A DNA stretch of 64,000 nt from positions 1 through 64,000 of IMG/VR virus record IMGVR_UViG_3300029319_009044. The stretch is one strand, 5' to 3'. Below, piece after piece: positions 23,422-32,176 of this stretch. Under the pieces are notes generated by a model. That model saw only the letters and a list, made by a program, of their open reading frames with translations, was not told the origin of the DNA and searched no databases. The DNA is from a virus. Position 1 is the first letter of the stretch, and every line of letters starts with the position of its first letter. The position numbers and the translations under genes are program-made.

Positions 23422-24063
23422 ATGGCGTACGAGCAATATGACTTTCTAGATGGGTATAGTTATAGTGAAAGGTTCTTTCTTTCACATCCATTTCTTTGGA
23501 AGGTAGAGTTTAATTATGATAGCTCTCTTATTCCTCAGATAAATGTAGCTGCTGCTAAAAGTTATCCGGATAGTAATCAGTGGAGAGCTATTTCTGAGCC
23601 TAGGTTATTTGAACGCAATGGTAATATATTAGTAGCGAGAGAAGTAACTGTACCTAATGAAAATTCACAATTTGATATAGCTGGTGCACAAAATTTAGGA
23701 GGGTTCTTACCTGGTTATGCTCTTAACAAACGTGTTGATTTCTTATCTAAAAATCTTGCTATAAACTTTTTTGATACTCAAGATGATATAGAGCATACAT
23801 TCTTTAGACCATGGATGATAGCTATAGGTAATGATGGTCTTTTGAACAGAAAACTTTTATGTACAAACGTAATACTACGTCAATACAATAATAGAATGGA
23901 ATTAAGAAAAGGTTATATCTTTGATGATGTCTTTCCTACTAATGTTGAAGGGTATAACTTAACTTATAATGATGAAGAGTTTAAAGAAAAGTCAGTTACC
24001 TTTGCATTTAAAAACTACAGACCTCTACCTACTTTAGGACCTGGTTTACCTTTTTTCAGTTAA
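23422..24063 (+). CDS. Tail-tube-fold protein, gp54/gp19-like
   Basis: A 213-residue protein: FFLSHPFLWKVEFNYD, then LVAREVTVPNENSQFDIAGAQNLGGFLPGY (the PG-loop region), DIEHTFFRPWMIAIG and a final NVEGYNLTYNDEEFKEKSVTFAFKNY. The overall pattern is that of the gp19/gp54 tube fold with an extended N-terminus. As it sits between the tube and the chaperone genes, it may be the baseplate tube initiator (gp54 role) or another tube-end cap. The exact role is inferred from fold and position only. Confidence 0.55.
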   Translation: MAYEQYDFLDGYSYSERFFLSHPFLWKVEFNYDSSLIPQINVAAAKSYPDSNQWRAISEPRLFERNGNILVAREVTVPNENSQFDIAGAQNLGGFLPGYALNKRVDFLSKNLAINFFDTQDDIEHTFFRPWMIAIGNDGLLNRKLLCTNVILRQYNNRMELRKGYIFDDVFPTNVEGYNLTYNDEEFKEKSVTFAFKNYRPLPTLGPGLPFFS

Positions 24064-24078
24064 GCTATAATTATTAAT

Positions 24079-24846
24079 ATGCAATGCGTATTCAAGCTTC
24101 CTAATAACAAGGAGGTAATTACTAAAGAGTTTCTTTTTAAAGATGTTAGAAACTTTTTTTATAAAATGTCATTGCAGCGTAGAGCTAAAATACTAGAAGA
24201 GTTTATAATTACTAAAAATTTAAATGTAGTAGAGAAGTTAATAACTCTCATTAAGCTTCGTCAAAGATGTGTAAAGCAGTCAGTAAGTTTAAATTTAAAC
24301 AAAATTGAGAAAGAGGTTAGTGTAGATTATATTCTTAAAAGCTTTGATGAGATAATAGACATAAGAGAAGAAAGAAGTATTAATAACATTAGCTTAGTTT
24401 TAGATTATCCTTCAAAATTTATAGTTAACTCTGATAATATTTTTAGCGTTATTCAAAAAATAAAAATTGATGAACAGGAAATAGATTTAAATGAAGTTAC
24501 ACAAAAAGAGTTTATTGAAATAACTAACTCTTTACCTGCTGAAGTTCTTAAGTTATTAACAGATTATATAGAAAGTAAAAAGCATGCTCTTTATGTAAAC
24601 TTATTTGAAGGTAGTGATAGTATAGAGTTAAATTTTTTAAATGAATCTCCGTTTATATTATTAGAGAGTTTATACAATTTTATTGATCCTTATACATTCA
24701 GAGAGTATCTATTTGTTTTAAGTAGAAGAATGAAAGATGTTACATTTTTACTCAATAGTACTTTTATTGATATACTTGATTACATGGAACTTTATAAACG
24801 AGAAAATGAAGACGATGGAGAGAAAGTTGCAAAAATAGATAACTAG
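24079..24846 (+). CDS. Baseplate hub assembly protein, gp26/gp51-like
   Basis: A 255-residue helical protein: LPNNKEVITKEFLFKDVRNFF, then RRAKILEEFIITKNLNVVEKLITLIKLRQ and a PAEVLKLLTDYIE segment. Its layout resembles the gp26-type baseplate hub/chaperone proteins that precede the tape measure in T4-like phages. With the next gene it forms a pair like the tail assembly chaperones of many tailed phages, probably coating the tape measure before tube growth. No TAAATA precedes it; instead a TATAAT lies seven bases before the ATG. Identity is moderate. Confidence 0.5.
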   Translation: MQCVFKLPNNKEVITKEFLFKDVRNFFYKMSLQRRAKILEEFIITKNLNVVEKLITLIKLRQRCVKQSVSLNLNKIEKEVSVDYILKSFDEIIDIREERSINNISLVLDYPSKFIVNSDNIFSVIQKIKIDEQEIDLNEVTQKEFIEITNSLPAEVLKLLTDYIESKKHALYVNLFEGSDSIELNFLNESPFILLESLYNFIDPYTFREYLFVLSRRMKDVTFLLNSTFIDILDYMELYKRENEDDGEKVAKIDN

Positions 24847-24847
24847 G

Positions 24848-24853
24848 TAAATA
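24848..24853 (+). promoter_or_regulatory. Late promoter TAAATA, gene at 24859
   Basis: TAAATA with five bases to the ATG. Confidence 0.65.
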
Positions 24854-24858
24854 TTAAC

Positions 24859-25599
24859 ATGGCTACTTCTACTAGCGACTTTATTAATAAGCTTACTGAA
24901 CTTAAAAAAGATTTCAAAGTCTTTATACCATCTTTAAAAAAAGAAGCAAGTGCTAAACAAATAACTCTTAAGCAGCAAAAAGATATTATATCTACTGCTA
25001 TTAACGGAGTGTTAGGTGCGCTTCAATTTACTAAATCAGTAAATGATGTTATAAATGAGAATATAGAAGGTAAAGAATTTTATACTTTTGATAGAGTACC
25101 TATTTTATTAGCTTTAAGAGCTCATTCATTAGGTGATAAAATCAAAGCTGATAATGATGAGTTGGTTTCATTAAAGCCTGTGTTGTTAAAAGCTAAAAAA
25201 GTACCGGCTTTTAAGCTAAGTAAAGCTGTTAGTATTGATTCAATAAAAGTAGATCTTCGTATACCAACTTTAAAAGAAGAGAATGTGATAGTAAAGAGAT
25301 GTATTCAAGAAATAGATAATTTGAAATCTGAGAATCTTTCTGAAGCTATGGGACTAATTTATATCTTTGAGTTGTTAAAAACTATTAAATCTATAACTGT
25401 TGATGAAGAAACAGTCGACTTTAATGACCTTAAAGTAACTGATAGGGTTAAGATTATTGAACAATTACCTTTAGATCTTTATGATGATATAACATCATTT
25501 TTAGAACAGGTTACAAGATATGAAGCAGATCTGTTAACTATTGATGATACTTCGATTACTATCGACGCTTCACTGTTTGATGCCACTACTGCTACATAA
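24859..25599 (+). CDS. 26: Baseplate hub assembly protein (gp26-like)
   Basis: A 246-residue protein opening with FKVFIPSLKKEASAKQITLKQQKDIIS and PILLALRAHSL, the pattern of T4-like gp26 hub subunits, in which a beta N-terminus defines a short conserved domain followed by helices. It ends with an acidic stretch (IDDTSITIDASLFDATTAT). Coupled by position to the neighbouring gene at 24079 and to the tape measure that follows eight bases downstream, it probably acts as an assembly chaperone or hub component. Confidence 0.55.
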   Translation: MATSTSDFINKLTELKKDFKVFIPSLKKEASAKQITLKQQKDIISTAINGVLGALQFTKSVNDVINENIEGKEFYTFDRVPILLALRAHSLGDKIKADNDELVSLKPVLLKAKKVPAFKLSKAVSIDSIKVDLRIPTLKEENVIVKRCIQEIDNLKSENLSEAMGLIYIFELLKTIKSITVDEETVDFNDLKVTDRVKIIEQLPLDLYDDITSFLEQVTRYEADLLTIDDTSITIDASLFDATTAT

Positions 25600-25602
25600 A
25601 TA
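25597..25602 (+). promoter_or_regulatory. Late promoter TAAATA of the tape-measure gene
   Basis: TAAATA with five bases to GTG at 25608. An out-of-frame ATG two bases earlier is not used. Confidence 0.65.
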
Positions 25603-25607
25603 TATAT

Positions 25608-27059
25608 GTGGCAGAAGAAGATCAAATAGGCATACTTAGAAAATTAATGTCCGGTTTTAGTGGTAAAACCGTAAAGGATGGTATTGAAAGAGATATAGTT
25701 AAAAAAATTAATCCTACTTTAACCTCAGCTGAAAAGACGAGAATTAAAAACGAAGCTACTATATTTGCTGAGGCTCAACTAGCCGTTCAAAGAAAAAACG
25801 AAAAAGACGAGAAAGGAGAAACATCTCGTGTTACTCCTGCAGCTGCTGCTAAGACTGCTATAGAAAAAGCTAAAGAAGAAAAGCCTCCTAAATTAAAATT
25901 TCCTTTACTATTAGCCTTAGGTGCTGGTATTACAGCTTTTGCAGCTTGGATAGCAGATTTTATTGGACCTGTAGCTGAGTTTGTAGCTAAAACATTACCT
26001 AAGCTACTAAAGCCAATGGGTAAACTAGCTGGAGGTTTCTTTAAAGCCATGAAAGGTGGTAAGTTAGGTCAAGTACTAGCAGGATTAGCTAAAGGCATAG
26101 GTGGTCGTTTACTTAAATTTGGTAGATTTATTCCGGTTATAGGTTCTCTGTTTAGTTTTGGTTTTGGTATATCTCGATTTAAGAAAGGAGAGTATATACC
26201 AGCTGTTTTTGAATTTTTATCAGGTATATTAAATCTTCTTCCTACTGGTTTAGGCAATGTAGCATCAATGATAATTGACGGGGGCTTGCTATTATATGAT
26301 TTAAATAGAGCTAAAAGAGAAAAAGAAGGGGTTAAACCTGCTGGAGGTTTTGATATGTGGGGTAAGATAAAAAACTTTGCTTTAAACTTACCCGGGGTAA
26401 AAAATATTATAAGTATGGGTAAAGGCATAGGGGCTATATTTGCTGGTGATTTTGCTAAAGCAGGAGAACATTTTAACGAAGCACTTCCGTTTGTTGGTGG
26501 TTTGGTCAGTTGGTTAGCTAAAGCTGGGGCGAGTGTAAAAGCAGGAGCTGGATTTGTTTTCGGTAAAGCAGGAGACTTTTTTGGATCTATAAAAGATAAA
26601 TTTGTAAATATATTTAAATCAATTGTCAATTCAGTAGTAAATGCTATTAAGAGATTTGCTAGTATGTTTATGAGAGTAGGTAAAGGTGTAGGAGCTGCTT
26701 TTAAAGCTTTAGTACCAGGAGGGGAATCTCCTTTAGAGGCTTTTCAAAGAGTTGTATTTGCTGACGCGCCAGGTGATAGTAAAACTGTAACTGCTTCTTT
26801 AAAAAGTATAGCTACTGATAATGGTATTAAAGATGTAAAAGACCAGGCTGTAGCTAGTGAGGTTAGCAAGTCTAATGTATATCTTGAACAGTTAGTAAAA
26901 ATAATGGCTGTTATGGCTAATAACCAAGGCAATACTGCTGCACCTGTTGTAGTGCAGACCCCTCCTAATAACGATATGTCAGGTTCAATGCAAGGGCCTA
27001 GTTATTCTGATGCAAGAACTAATTTTTTTAACTCTACCTATAGTATGAACCCAACGTAA
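25608..27059 (+). CDS. Tail tape-measure protein (gp29-like)
   Basis: A 483-residue protein with a charged helical N-terminus, then a long Ala/Gly/Lys-rich hydrophobic region (about 97-385) made of amphipathic and membrane-like helices (LLLALGAGITAFAAWIADFIG; PVIGSLFSFGFGI; FLSGILNLLPTGLG), and a disordered Asn/Ser/Pro tail. This composition, the position after two chaperone-like genes and before the tube cap fit a tape measure, which sets tail length and may enter the membrane. It is shorter than T4 gp29 (590), so if its helices span the tube similarly, the tail should be shorter. The start is GTG by the promoter spacing. Confidence 0.65.
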   Translation: MAEEDQIGILRKLMSGFSGKTVKDGIERDIVKKINPTLTSAEKTRIKNEATIFAEAQLAVQRKNEKDEKGETSRVTPAAAAKTAIEKAKEEKPPKLKFPLLLALGAGITAFAAWIADFIGPVAEFVAKTLPKLLKPMGKLAGGFFKAMKGGKLGQVLAGLAKGIGGRLLKFGRFIPVIGSLFSFGFGISRFKKGEYIPAVFEFLSGILNLLPTGLGNVASMIIDGGLLLYDLNRAKREKEGVKPAGGFDMWGKIKNFALNLPGVKNIISMGKGIGAIFAGDFAKAGEHFNEALPFVGGLVSWLAKAGASVKAGAGFVFGKAGDFFGSIKDKFVNIFKSIVNSVVNAIKRFASMFMRVGKGVGAAFKALVPGGESPLEAFQRVVFADAPGDSKTVTASLKSIATDNGIKDVKDQAVASEVSKSNVYLEQLVKIMAVMANNQGNTAAPVVVQTPPNNDMSGSMQGPSYSDARTNFFNSTYSMNPT

Positions 27060-27068
27060 TCTAAGAGA

Positions 27069-27074
27069 TAAATA
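27069..27074 (+). promoter_or_regulatory. Late promoter TAAATA of the tube-cap gene
   Basis: TAAATA with six bases to the ATG at 27081. Confidence 0.65.
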
Positions 27075-27080
27075 ATTAAA

Positions 27081-28574
27081 ATGGCAGAGCAAGATCCATA
27101 TGAAGGAATAAGAAGCGGAAATACTCCGGGTTCATATGATATTGTTAGGTCATATGACTGGACATCTATTCCAAAAAACTCTCAGTTAAGAAACGAAGCA
27201 CCTTCAGCTTATATTACTGCTTATGAATTAGAGTATTCTCAACTGCGTTCATTTATTGATGGTTATATGAATATTTTATCTCCGCAAAATAGTACTGGAG
27301 CTTATTCTGGTAAAGGTGCTGGTTTAGATTTTTATAAAGGATTATATAGTGTAGATTCTACACCTATTGCAAGATTTAATTTTCCATTTTTTGGAGATAG
27401 TTTTCGTTCATTTAGTTCTGAATTTGCTGATACCTTTTCACCTATAAGTCAGAGAGGAGCTCAAATGTTTGGTGGTAAAGAAATACAAGGTTTATTTGCT
27501 GGTGCTGAGAGTCTAGTAGGAGGTGGAATAGCAGCTGTTAATGCTTTAGCTTCATTTGGTGATAACACTGGTGGTAACATCGGAGGTGGTTCTTTAGCAG
27601 ATAAAGTAGCTAAAAATGTTTCTGGAGCTGCTACTACAGTTACTAATAAATTAGGTTTAAATCCAGGTATGCAAACAATAGGTGCTCCTGGTACATATAT
27701 AGAGACTCCTAAATTTTATCAATATAGTAACACAGATAATGGAATACAAATAGCATTTACTTTATCTAATACTTTAGATGATGATTCAATAGAGAAAAAT
27801 TTTAAATTTATTTGTGATTTCACAAAGATAAATAGACCTTATCGTTATGGACCTATAGGTATGACTTTTCCTGCTATATATAATTTAGTAGTACCAGGAT
27901 TAAGATATATACAATGGGCATCATTAGAAGGATTTGATGTAAGTTTGTTAGGTAACAGAAGAAAAATAGGTGATCATATTATACCAGAAGCTTATGTATG
28001 TCAATTTAATTTTAGATCTCTAACTGTAGAGCCATCAAACTTTATTGATGAAATTTGTGAAGGAAGTACCATGGGAGGAGGTAAGTTTAGTACTTTTAGT
28101 GAATATAATAAAGATAGATTAGAAGAAGAAGTTGAAATACAGAAAGGTAAAGATGTTAGAAGGCGTAAGCTTCAAAGTAGAAGAGAGCTTTTTGAAGCTC
28201 AAAATCAAGGCGAGCAACAAACACAACAACCATTTATACCAGGACAGGTATCTCAACAGGTTAATAGAGAAGGTAGTATAGGGAACCAACGTAGAGTATT
28301 TTTAGGAAGAGACGAAAACGGTAATCCTATTTATGGAGGATCTACTACTACTAGCGCTTCACCAAGTGAGTTGGAAAATAGAAGATTTCAAAGAGAGGTA
28401 ATAGAACAACAAGAAAGACTAAGAGCTATAGAAAGAGGTGAAGGTCCATTAAATCAGTATTTCAATAATCTTAAAAACAATAATGCTACACAGGGGTTAA
28501 CCCCGAGGTTAAGTAGTGAGGAGAAAAAAAGTTTGGAAAATTATTTAAAAGATTTGAGAGAAAAGCAACAATAA
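27081..28574 (+). CDS. 48: Baseplate tail-tube cap, gp48-like
   Basis: A 497-residue protein. An N-terminal IARFNFPFFGDSFRSFSSEFADTF is a pattern I associate with T4-like gp48. A Gly/Ala-rich membrane-like helix follows (about 145-200). The core tube fold is at about 210-340 (IETPKFYQYS, IQIAFTLSNTL, DFTKINRPYRYGPIGMTFPAIY, FDVSLLGNRR, YVCQFNFRSLTVEP). After it comes a long charged, Gln-rich coiled C-terminus (about 345-497) not present in T4 gp48. It would cap the baseplate hub and start tube growth with a gp54-like partner. Confidence 0.65.
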   Translation: MAEQDPYEGIRSGNTPGSYDIVRSYDWTSIPKNSQLRNEAPSAYITAYELEYSQLRSFIDGYMNILSPQNSTGAYSGKGAGLDFYKGLYSVDSTPIARFNFPFFGDSFRSFSSEFADTFSPISQRGAQMFGGKEIQGLFAGAESLVGGGIAAVNALASFGDNTGGNIGGGSLADKVAKNVSGAATTVTNKLGLNPGMQTIGAPGTYIETPKFYQYSNTDNGIQIAFTLSNTLDDDSIEKNFKFICDFTKINRPYRYGPIGMTFPAIYNLVVPGLRYIQWASLEGFDVSLLGNRRKIGDHIIPEAYVCQFNFRSLTVEPSNFIDEICEGSTMGGGKFSTFSEYNKDRLEEEVEIQKGKDVRRRKLQSRRELFEAQNQGEQQTQQPFIPGQVSQQVNREGSIGNQRRVFLGRDENGNPIYGGSTTTSASPSELENRRFQREVIEQQERLRAIERGEGPLNQYFNNLKNNNATQGLTPRLSSEEKKSLENYLKDLREKQQ

Positions 28575-28589
28575 GGTTTAAAATAAATT

Positions 28590-28985
28590 ATGAGTTTAAC
28601 AGGAAAAACAGGAAAATATCAAGACGAGGTACCAGCATTACCTGGATTACCGTTAAATCGTTATGAGCGTATATTTAAATTATTTACTGAACCTAATAAT
28701 GGTAAAGAATTTTATTTTTATAATATTCTTAATAAAATAGAGTTTCCATCTAACATTGATAATAGTTTGTTAGATACATATATAGTAAAATCAAAACAAG
28801 CTTTAACTACAACCTCGTATGAGATATACGGTGATATTCATAGTTGGTGGATTATATATTTGTTAAACAAAGAAATTATAGGTAATAGTTTTTTTGCAGA
28901 AGGAGGTCAAGAGTTAACTTTTATTAAAAAAAATAAAAGAGGCTTAATTTACCAACAAATGACTGATGTTACACTCAATAGCTAA
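28590..28985 (+). CDS. 53: Baseplate wedge protein gp53
   Basis: A 131-residue protein. The segment FYNILNKIEFPSNIDNSLLDTYIV, followed by ALTTTSYEIYGDIHSWWIIYLLNKEI, is the conserved core of gp53, which clamps wedges to the hub. The short length fits marine T4-like versions (T4: 196). No exact TAAATA precedes it, only TAAAAT five bases before the ATG, so it may be read through from gp48. Its stop abuts the next ATG with no gap. Confidence 0.75.
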   Translation: MSLTGKTGKYQDEVPALPGLPLNRYERIFKLFTEPNNGKEFYFYNILNKIEFPSNIDNSLLDTYIVKSKQALTTTSYEIYGDIHSWWIIYLLNKEIIGNSFFAEGGQELTFIKKNKRGLIYQQMTDVTLNS

Positions 28986-30581
28986 ATGTCAAAATCATAC
29001 AAAAGTTCAGTTGATGATGACTCATTTAAATTTAAATTAAATGGGGGTGAGTATTATTGCTATTTTCTTATAAGTAATAATCCTGAACCACCTAAAGAGT
29101 TTACCGGGAAAGATCTTGCTGAAGGTGTGCTTTTGACTAAATCAGCTATAGTAAGTTTAGATATTCATGAGAATTTTTTTGCTCCGGAGATAGTAGGTAC
29201 TATTACTATCAATAACCCATTTAACTATATGGAAGATGAACATCTTACTAGTGGAGATGGAGAGGATTATTTACATATTAACTTTGTAGATTATGAAACA
29301 TATAAAACAGGTGATTATACTTCAGAAGCATTAAGATATAGTTTCGTAATTACTGATGAACAAAATAGTATATCAAAAACTGATAGAAGTAACAATCTAA
29401 AAACTTATACTTTAGTTGATAAAAATTTTTATAGATTCAATAAAACTTTTCCTAAGGATACTAAATTTCCTCTCACTAATGATGCAACACCTATTGGTAA
29501 GGTAATATATAATGAAGTATTAGGACCATTATTTGAATTAAGTAGTATAGTAGCATCAAACGAAAAAGGTCAAGATTTAAATTGGGATGAAGGTAATCAT
29601 ATTCTCAATAGCAATAATGGGGATTTTCCTTTCACTTTTCAATCATTGCATCCAGGTAAGCATTGGAGATATTCTGATGTATTAAAATATTTACTTAGAT
29701 ATAATTATAGTTTTACGGATAGTGGGTTACCGGCGCAAACGTTTATGCAGTTTAACAGAGATAATGAAACATATAGCTTATTACCGTTAGATTCATACTT
29801 TAAAGAAAATGATAAATTTACTATAGAAGCTTTAGGAGTTGGTGATTTATTATCTGAAGGAAAAAATCAAAAATTTGAATCGATTAATAAGAATAACCCA
29901 GTAAGCAATACTAATATTAAATTTAATCGATATACAGGCTTATTACATAATACTGATTTAACTACCCCATATACTACCTACACTAATGAGTACTTTATGG
30001 ATTATAAAGTTACTAATAACTATTTAGAATTAGGAGATAGTAAAGAAACAACTATAAGGATAAATGAAGTTATTGGTCAATGGGAAAATGATTTTGTAAG
30101 AAATTTTAAATTAGCTGGGGGAATGGCAAAACCTTTTATACCTTTTAATAAAAGCTCAGATAGGCCCGTAAAACCTTTTGGTTTACCTAATTTTCCAGAA
30201 GAAGATTGTATTAACTTGGTTAAAGCTCAAATGGTATCAAACTTAACTTTTTTCAATTTACAACTTACTCTGGATATAGCAGGCGATACAGCTAGAAGAC
30301 CAGGAAGATTTATAGATATATTTAAACTTTCTGAACAAGAAGGTACATCAGATGCTAAGTTACTTGGAAAATGGTTTATTACTAATGTGCATCATAGATT
30401 TATAAAAGATAAATATCAAACTGTAATAATATGTATCAAGCCTTATGTAGGACCTGATCATAATTATGTTCCGAGAACTGTTGAAGAAGCAGCAGTTTTA
30501 CCTTTACCTTGGACGGGAGAAGCTGACCCAAGTTTTATGAACCCCGATATTTCAGCAGCCGGCTCAAGCCCTAGTTACTAA
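28986..30581 (+). CDS. Baseplate hub protein (gp27-like)
   Basis: A 531-residue beta-rich protein. The N-terminus (VSLDIHENFFAPEIVGTITINNPF, then KTYTLVDKNFYR) and a C-terminal LQLTLDIAGDTARRPGRFIDI with KWFITNVHHRFIKDKYQTVIICIK match the hub fold shared by T4 gp27, lambda-like gpL and Mu gpP/gp44 proteins, which form the trimeric ring joining tube to spike. The central part has a RYNYSFTDSG helix-strand unit. A separate gp5-type spike with lysozyme was not found in the window. It starts at once after gp53 and has no promoter of its own. Confidence 0.65.
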   Translation: MSKSYKSSVDDDSFKFKLNGGEYYCYFLISNNPEPPKEFTGKDLAEGVLLTKSAIVSLDIHENFFAPEIVGTITINNPFNYMEDEHLTSGDGEDYLHINFVDYETYKTGDYTSEALRYSFVITDEQNSISKTDRSNNLKTYTLVDKNFYRFNKTFPKDTKFPLTNDATPIGKVIYNEVLGPLFELSSIVASNEKGQDLNWDEGNHILNSNNGDFPFTFQSLHPGKHWRYSDVLKYLLRYNYSFTDSGLPAQTFMQFNRDNETYSLLPLDSYFKENDKFTIEALGVGDLLSEGKNQKFESINKNNPVSNTNIKFNRYTGLLHNTDLTTPYTTYTNEYFMDYKVTNNYLELGDSKETTIRINEVIGQWENDFVRNFKLAGGMAKPFIPFNKSSDRPVKPFGLPNFPEEDCINLVKAQMVSNLTFFNLQLTLDIAGDTARRPGRFIDIFKLSEQEGTSDAKLLGKWFITNVHHRFIKDKYQTVIICIKPYVGPDHNYVPRTVEEAAVLPLPWTGEADPSFMNPDISAAGSSPSY

Positions 30582-30587
30582 TAAATA
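30582..30587 (+). promoter_or_regulatory. Late promoter TAAATA, gene at 30594
   Basis: TAAATA overlaps the stop region of the hub gene and leaves six bases to the ATG. Confidence 0.65.
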
Positions 30588-30593
30588 TTTTAA

Positions 30594-31919
30594 ATGCCAT
30601 CACATAATACAGATAATGAACCACTAGTGGTAGAAGAGATGCTTGTAGAAGCAACTATACCAGATGAAGGTAATATTGGTGAAATAACTCCTACAATAAT
30701 TACTGGTGCTGCTGAACCTACACCTGAACCTACAACTCAAACAACTACCGGTAGATCAGCTTGTATAGATAAATTAGTAAATGAACTAGTTGATGATGTA
30801 AATGGTTTTTTTAATGTAAAAGCTCAGGTATTACGTTCTCTTTTTATTAATAAAAAACAGTTTGAAAATTTAATAGTAAGAGATTGTGATGGTAAATTAC
30901 AAGGTGATTTTATGCATAATTTTTCAGAGTCTGAACTAGACTTTATGGAAAATTACTTAAAAGTTTTTGAGTTAGGTTTAAATCAATTAGAACGATTTAT
31001 GCGTATGTTAGCTTCTGCTGAAGGCCTATTAAGATTAGATGAATGTACCATACTTTACTATTTACGTCAACTACTTAATGGACCATATTCATGCGCTGCA
31101 TATGATCTATCTCGTTTAATTTCTGGGCAAGATATAAATTTATTAGCTTCAGTAAATGATGGGATAGGTACATTAGGTAACGCAGTTAGGAGTAACGCAG
31201 CAACTACTGTTTATGGTTTAGAACCATTTAATGCAGCTTTAGATCTTTATAATAAATTACCTCCATTTATGCAAAAAAATATAAACGACGGTACTAAAAC
31301 TACTACTAATGTTTTTAACTATAACTTTGAGCAAAATATTTACAATGATAATACTTTACCATTTATAGATAAGTTTCCTGAATTGAGAGTTAATAATGAG
31401 TACTCTACAGGTTTTAATAACTTTGCTGCTGGTAATCTTATGTTAAAGGATATACCGTTCTTTAATACTCTTCGTGATATATCAAATAATATTTTTGAAA
31501 GCATAAGAGCAGCTTTAGGACCTGCTGCGTATAGACTTTTCGAATTTAGAAAGTTTGTAAATATATTTTATATTGAAGGTAGTAAAGCATTCAGTGTCTT
31601 AAATGGGGTTAATCGATTACTAATTTCTTTAGATAGAACAGAATATACTGTTAAGAATAGAATTATAAAACAAAAATGTCAAAATGCTTTAACTAATATT
31701 TTAGGATTTCCTATAGAAAATGATAGGACTTATGAACTTCAGATGCAATTAGGAAGCGGTGTTTATGATATATACACTCTTAATGGACTATTTGGAGGTT
31801 CAGTTGGTAGAACTTCTAAGCAAGAAGTAACTGATGAGGAGTTAGAGCAAGCTGATGTTAGTGTTGTTACTAAAGATATTTGTGAAGATGAAGATGACTG
31901 CAAAGAATTTAATTTTTAA
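30594..31919 (+). CDS. Late protein with acidic Cys C-terminal tag (441 aa)
   Basis: A 441-residue protein of unknown family. The first ~55 residues are acidic and Thr/Pro-rich (probably disordered). The rest is largely helical with conserved-looking aromatic segments (FMENYLKVFELGLNQLERFM; YRLFEFRKFVNIFYIEG). It ends CEDEDDCKEFNF. This 12-residue tail has the same length and layout as the end of the giant beta-helix protein at 55322-59317 (CDDEEDCDTLGF), though the rest of the two proteins is unrelated. Its place right after the hub suggests a baseplate or spike-associated role. Confidence 0.65.
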   Translation: MPSHNTDNEPLVVEEMLVEATIPDEGNIGEITPTIITGAAEPTPEPTTQTTTGRSACIDKLVNELVDDVNGFFNVKAQVLRSLFINKKQFENLIVRDCDGKLQGDFMHNFSESELDFMENYLKVFELGLNQLERFMRMLASAEGLLRLDECTILYYLRQLLNGPYSCAAYDLSRLISGQDINLLASVNDGIGTLGNAVRSNAATTVYGLEPFNAALDLYNKLPPFMQKNINDGTKTTTNVFNYNFEQNIYNDNTLPFIDKFPELRVNNEYSTGFNNFAAGNLMLKDIPFFNTLRDISNNIFESIRAALGPAAYRLFEFRKFVNIFYIEGSKAFSVLNGVNRLLISLDRTEYTVKNRIIKQKCQNALTNILGFPIENDRTYELQMQLGSGVYDIYTLNGLFGGSVGRTSKQEVTDEELEQADVSVVTKDICEDEDDCKEFNF

Positions 31920-32176
31920 ACATCACCATTTTCATCTATTTTCATATCTTCATAAGGTCCAACTATGGCTCTATAATATTCTTGCTTACAGCATTCTAAT
32001 GCTCCAATCATCTCATTTAAATTAGAATAATTTTTACCGTAAGCTCTTATAAAGTTATCAATAAAAACTGTAACTACATAGTTTAACTCTCCAGCATTTT
32101 GAGGTACATAATTTAACCCCGCAGCGTTAAGTTTATCTTCTACGTCTTCTCTTTGTGATGGTTTAATGTAAGGCAT
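31916..32176 (-). CDS. Small conserved phage protein (DUF6899-like)
   Basis: An 86-residue protein: MPYIKPSQREDVEDKL, then NAGELNYVVTVFIDNFI, and IGALECCKQEYYRAIVGPYEDMKIDENGDV. This pattern (PYI start, GELNY, ALECC..E.YR, PYED.KI..NGDV) is a small protein common in many phages, known to me as DUF6899, with no assigned function. It occupies the place where T4 has clamp-loader subunit gp62, but the sequence does not look like gp62. It overlaps the gp44 gene by 14 bases and the convergent 30594 gene by four. Confidence 0.6.
   Translation of the reverse strand: MPYIKPSQREDVEDKLNAAGLNYVPQNAGELNYVVTVFIDNFIRAYGKNYSNLNEMIGALECCKQEYYRAIVGPYEDMKIDENGDV

Noticed and set aside
25787-26629. Minus-strand open frames opposite the tape-measure gene
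   Set aside because: Reverse complement of Ala/Gly/Lys-rich coding sequence; no start signals and no gene-like composition.
31916-32176. Clamp-loader small subunit gp62
   Set aside because: Position after gp44 fits, but the sequence (PYI start, GELNY, PYEDMKI end) belongs to a different small phage family and is too short.
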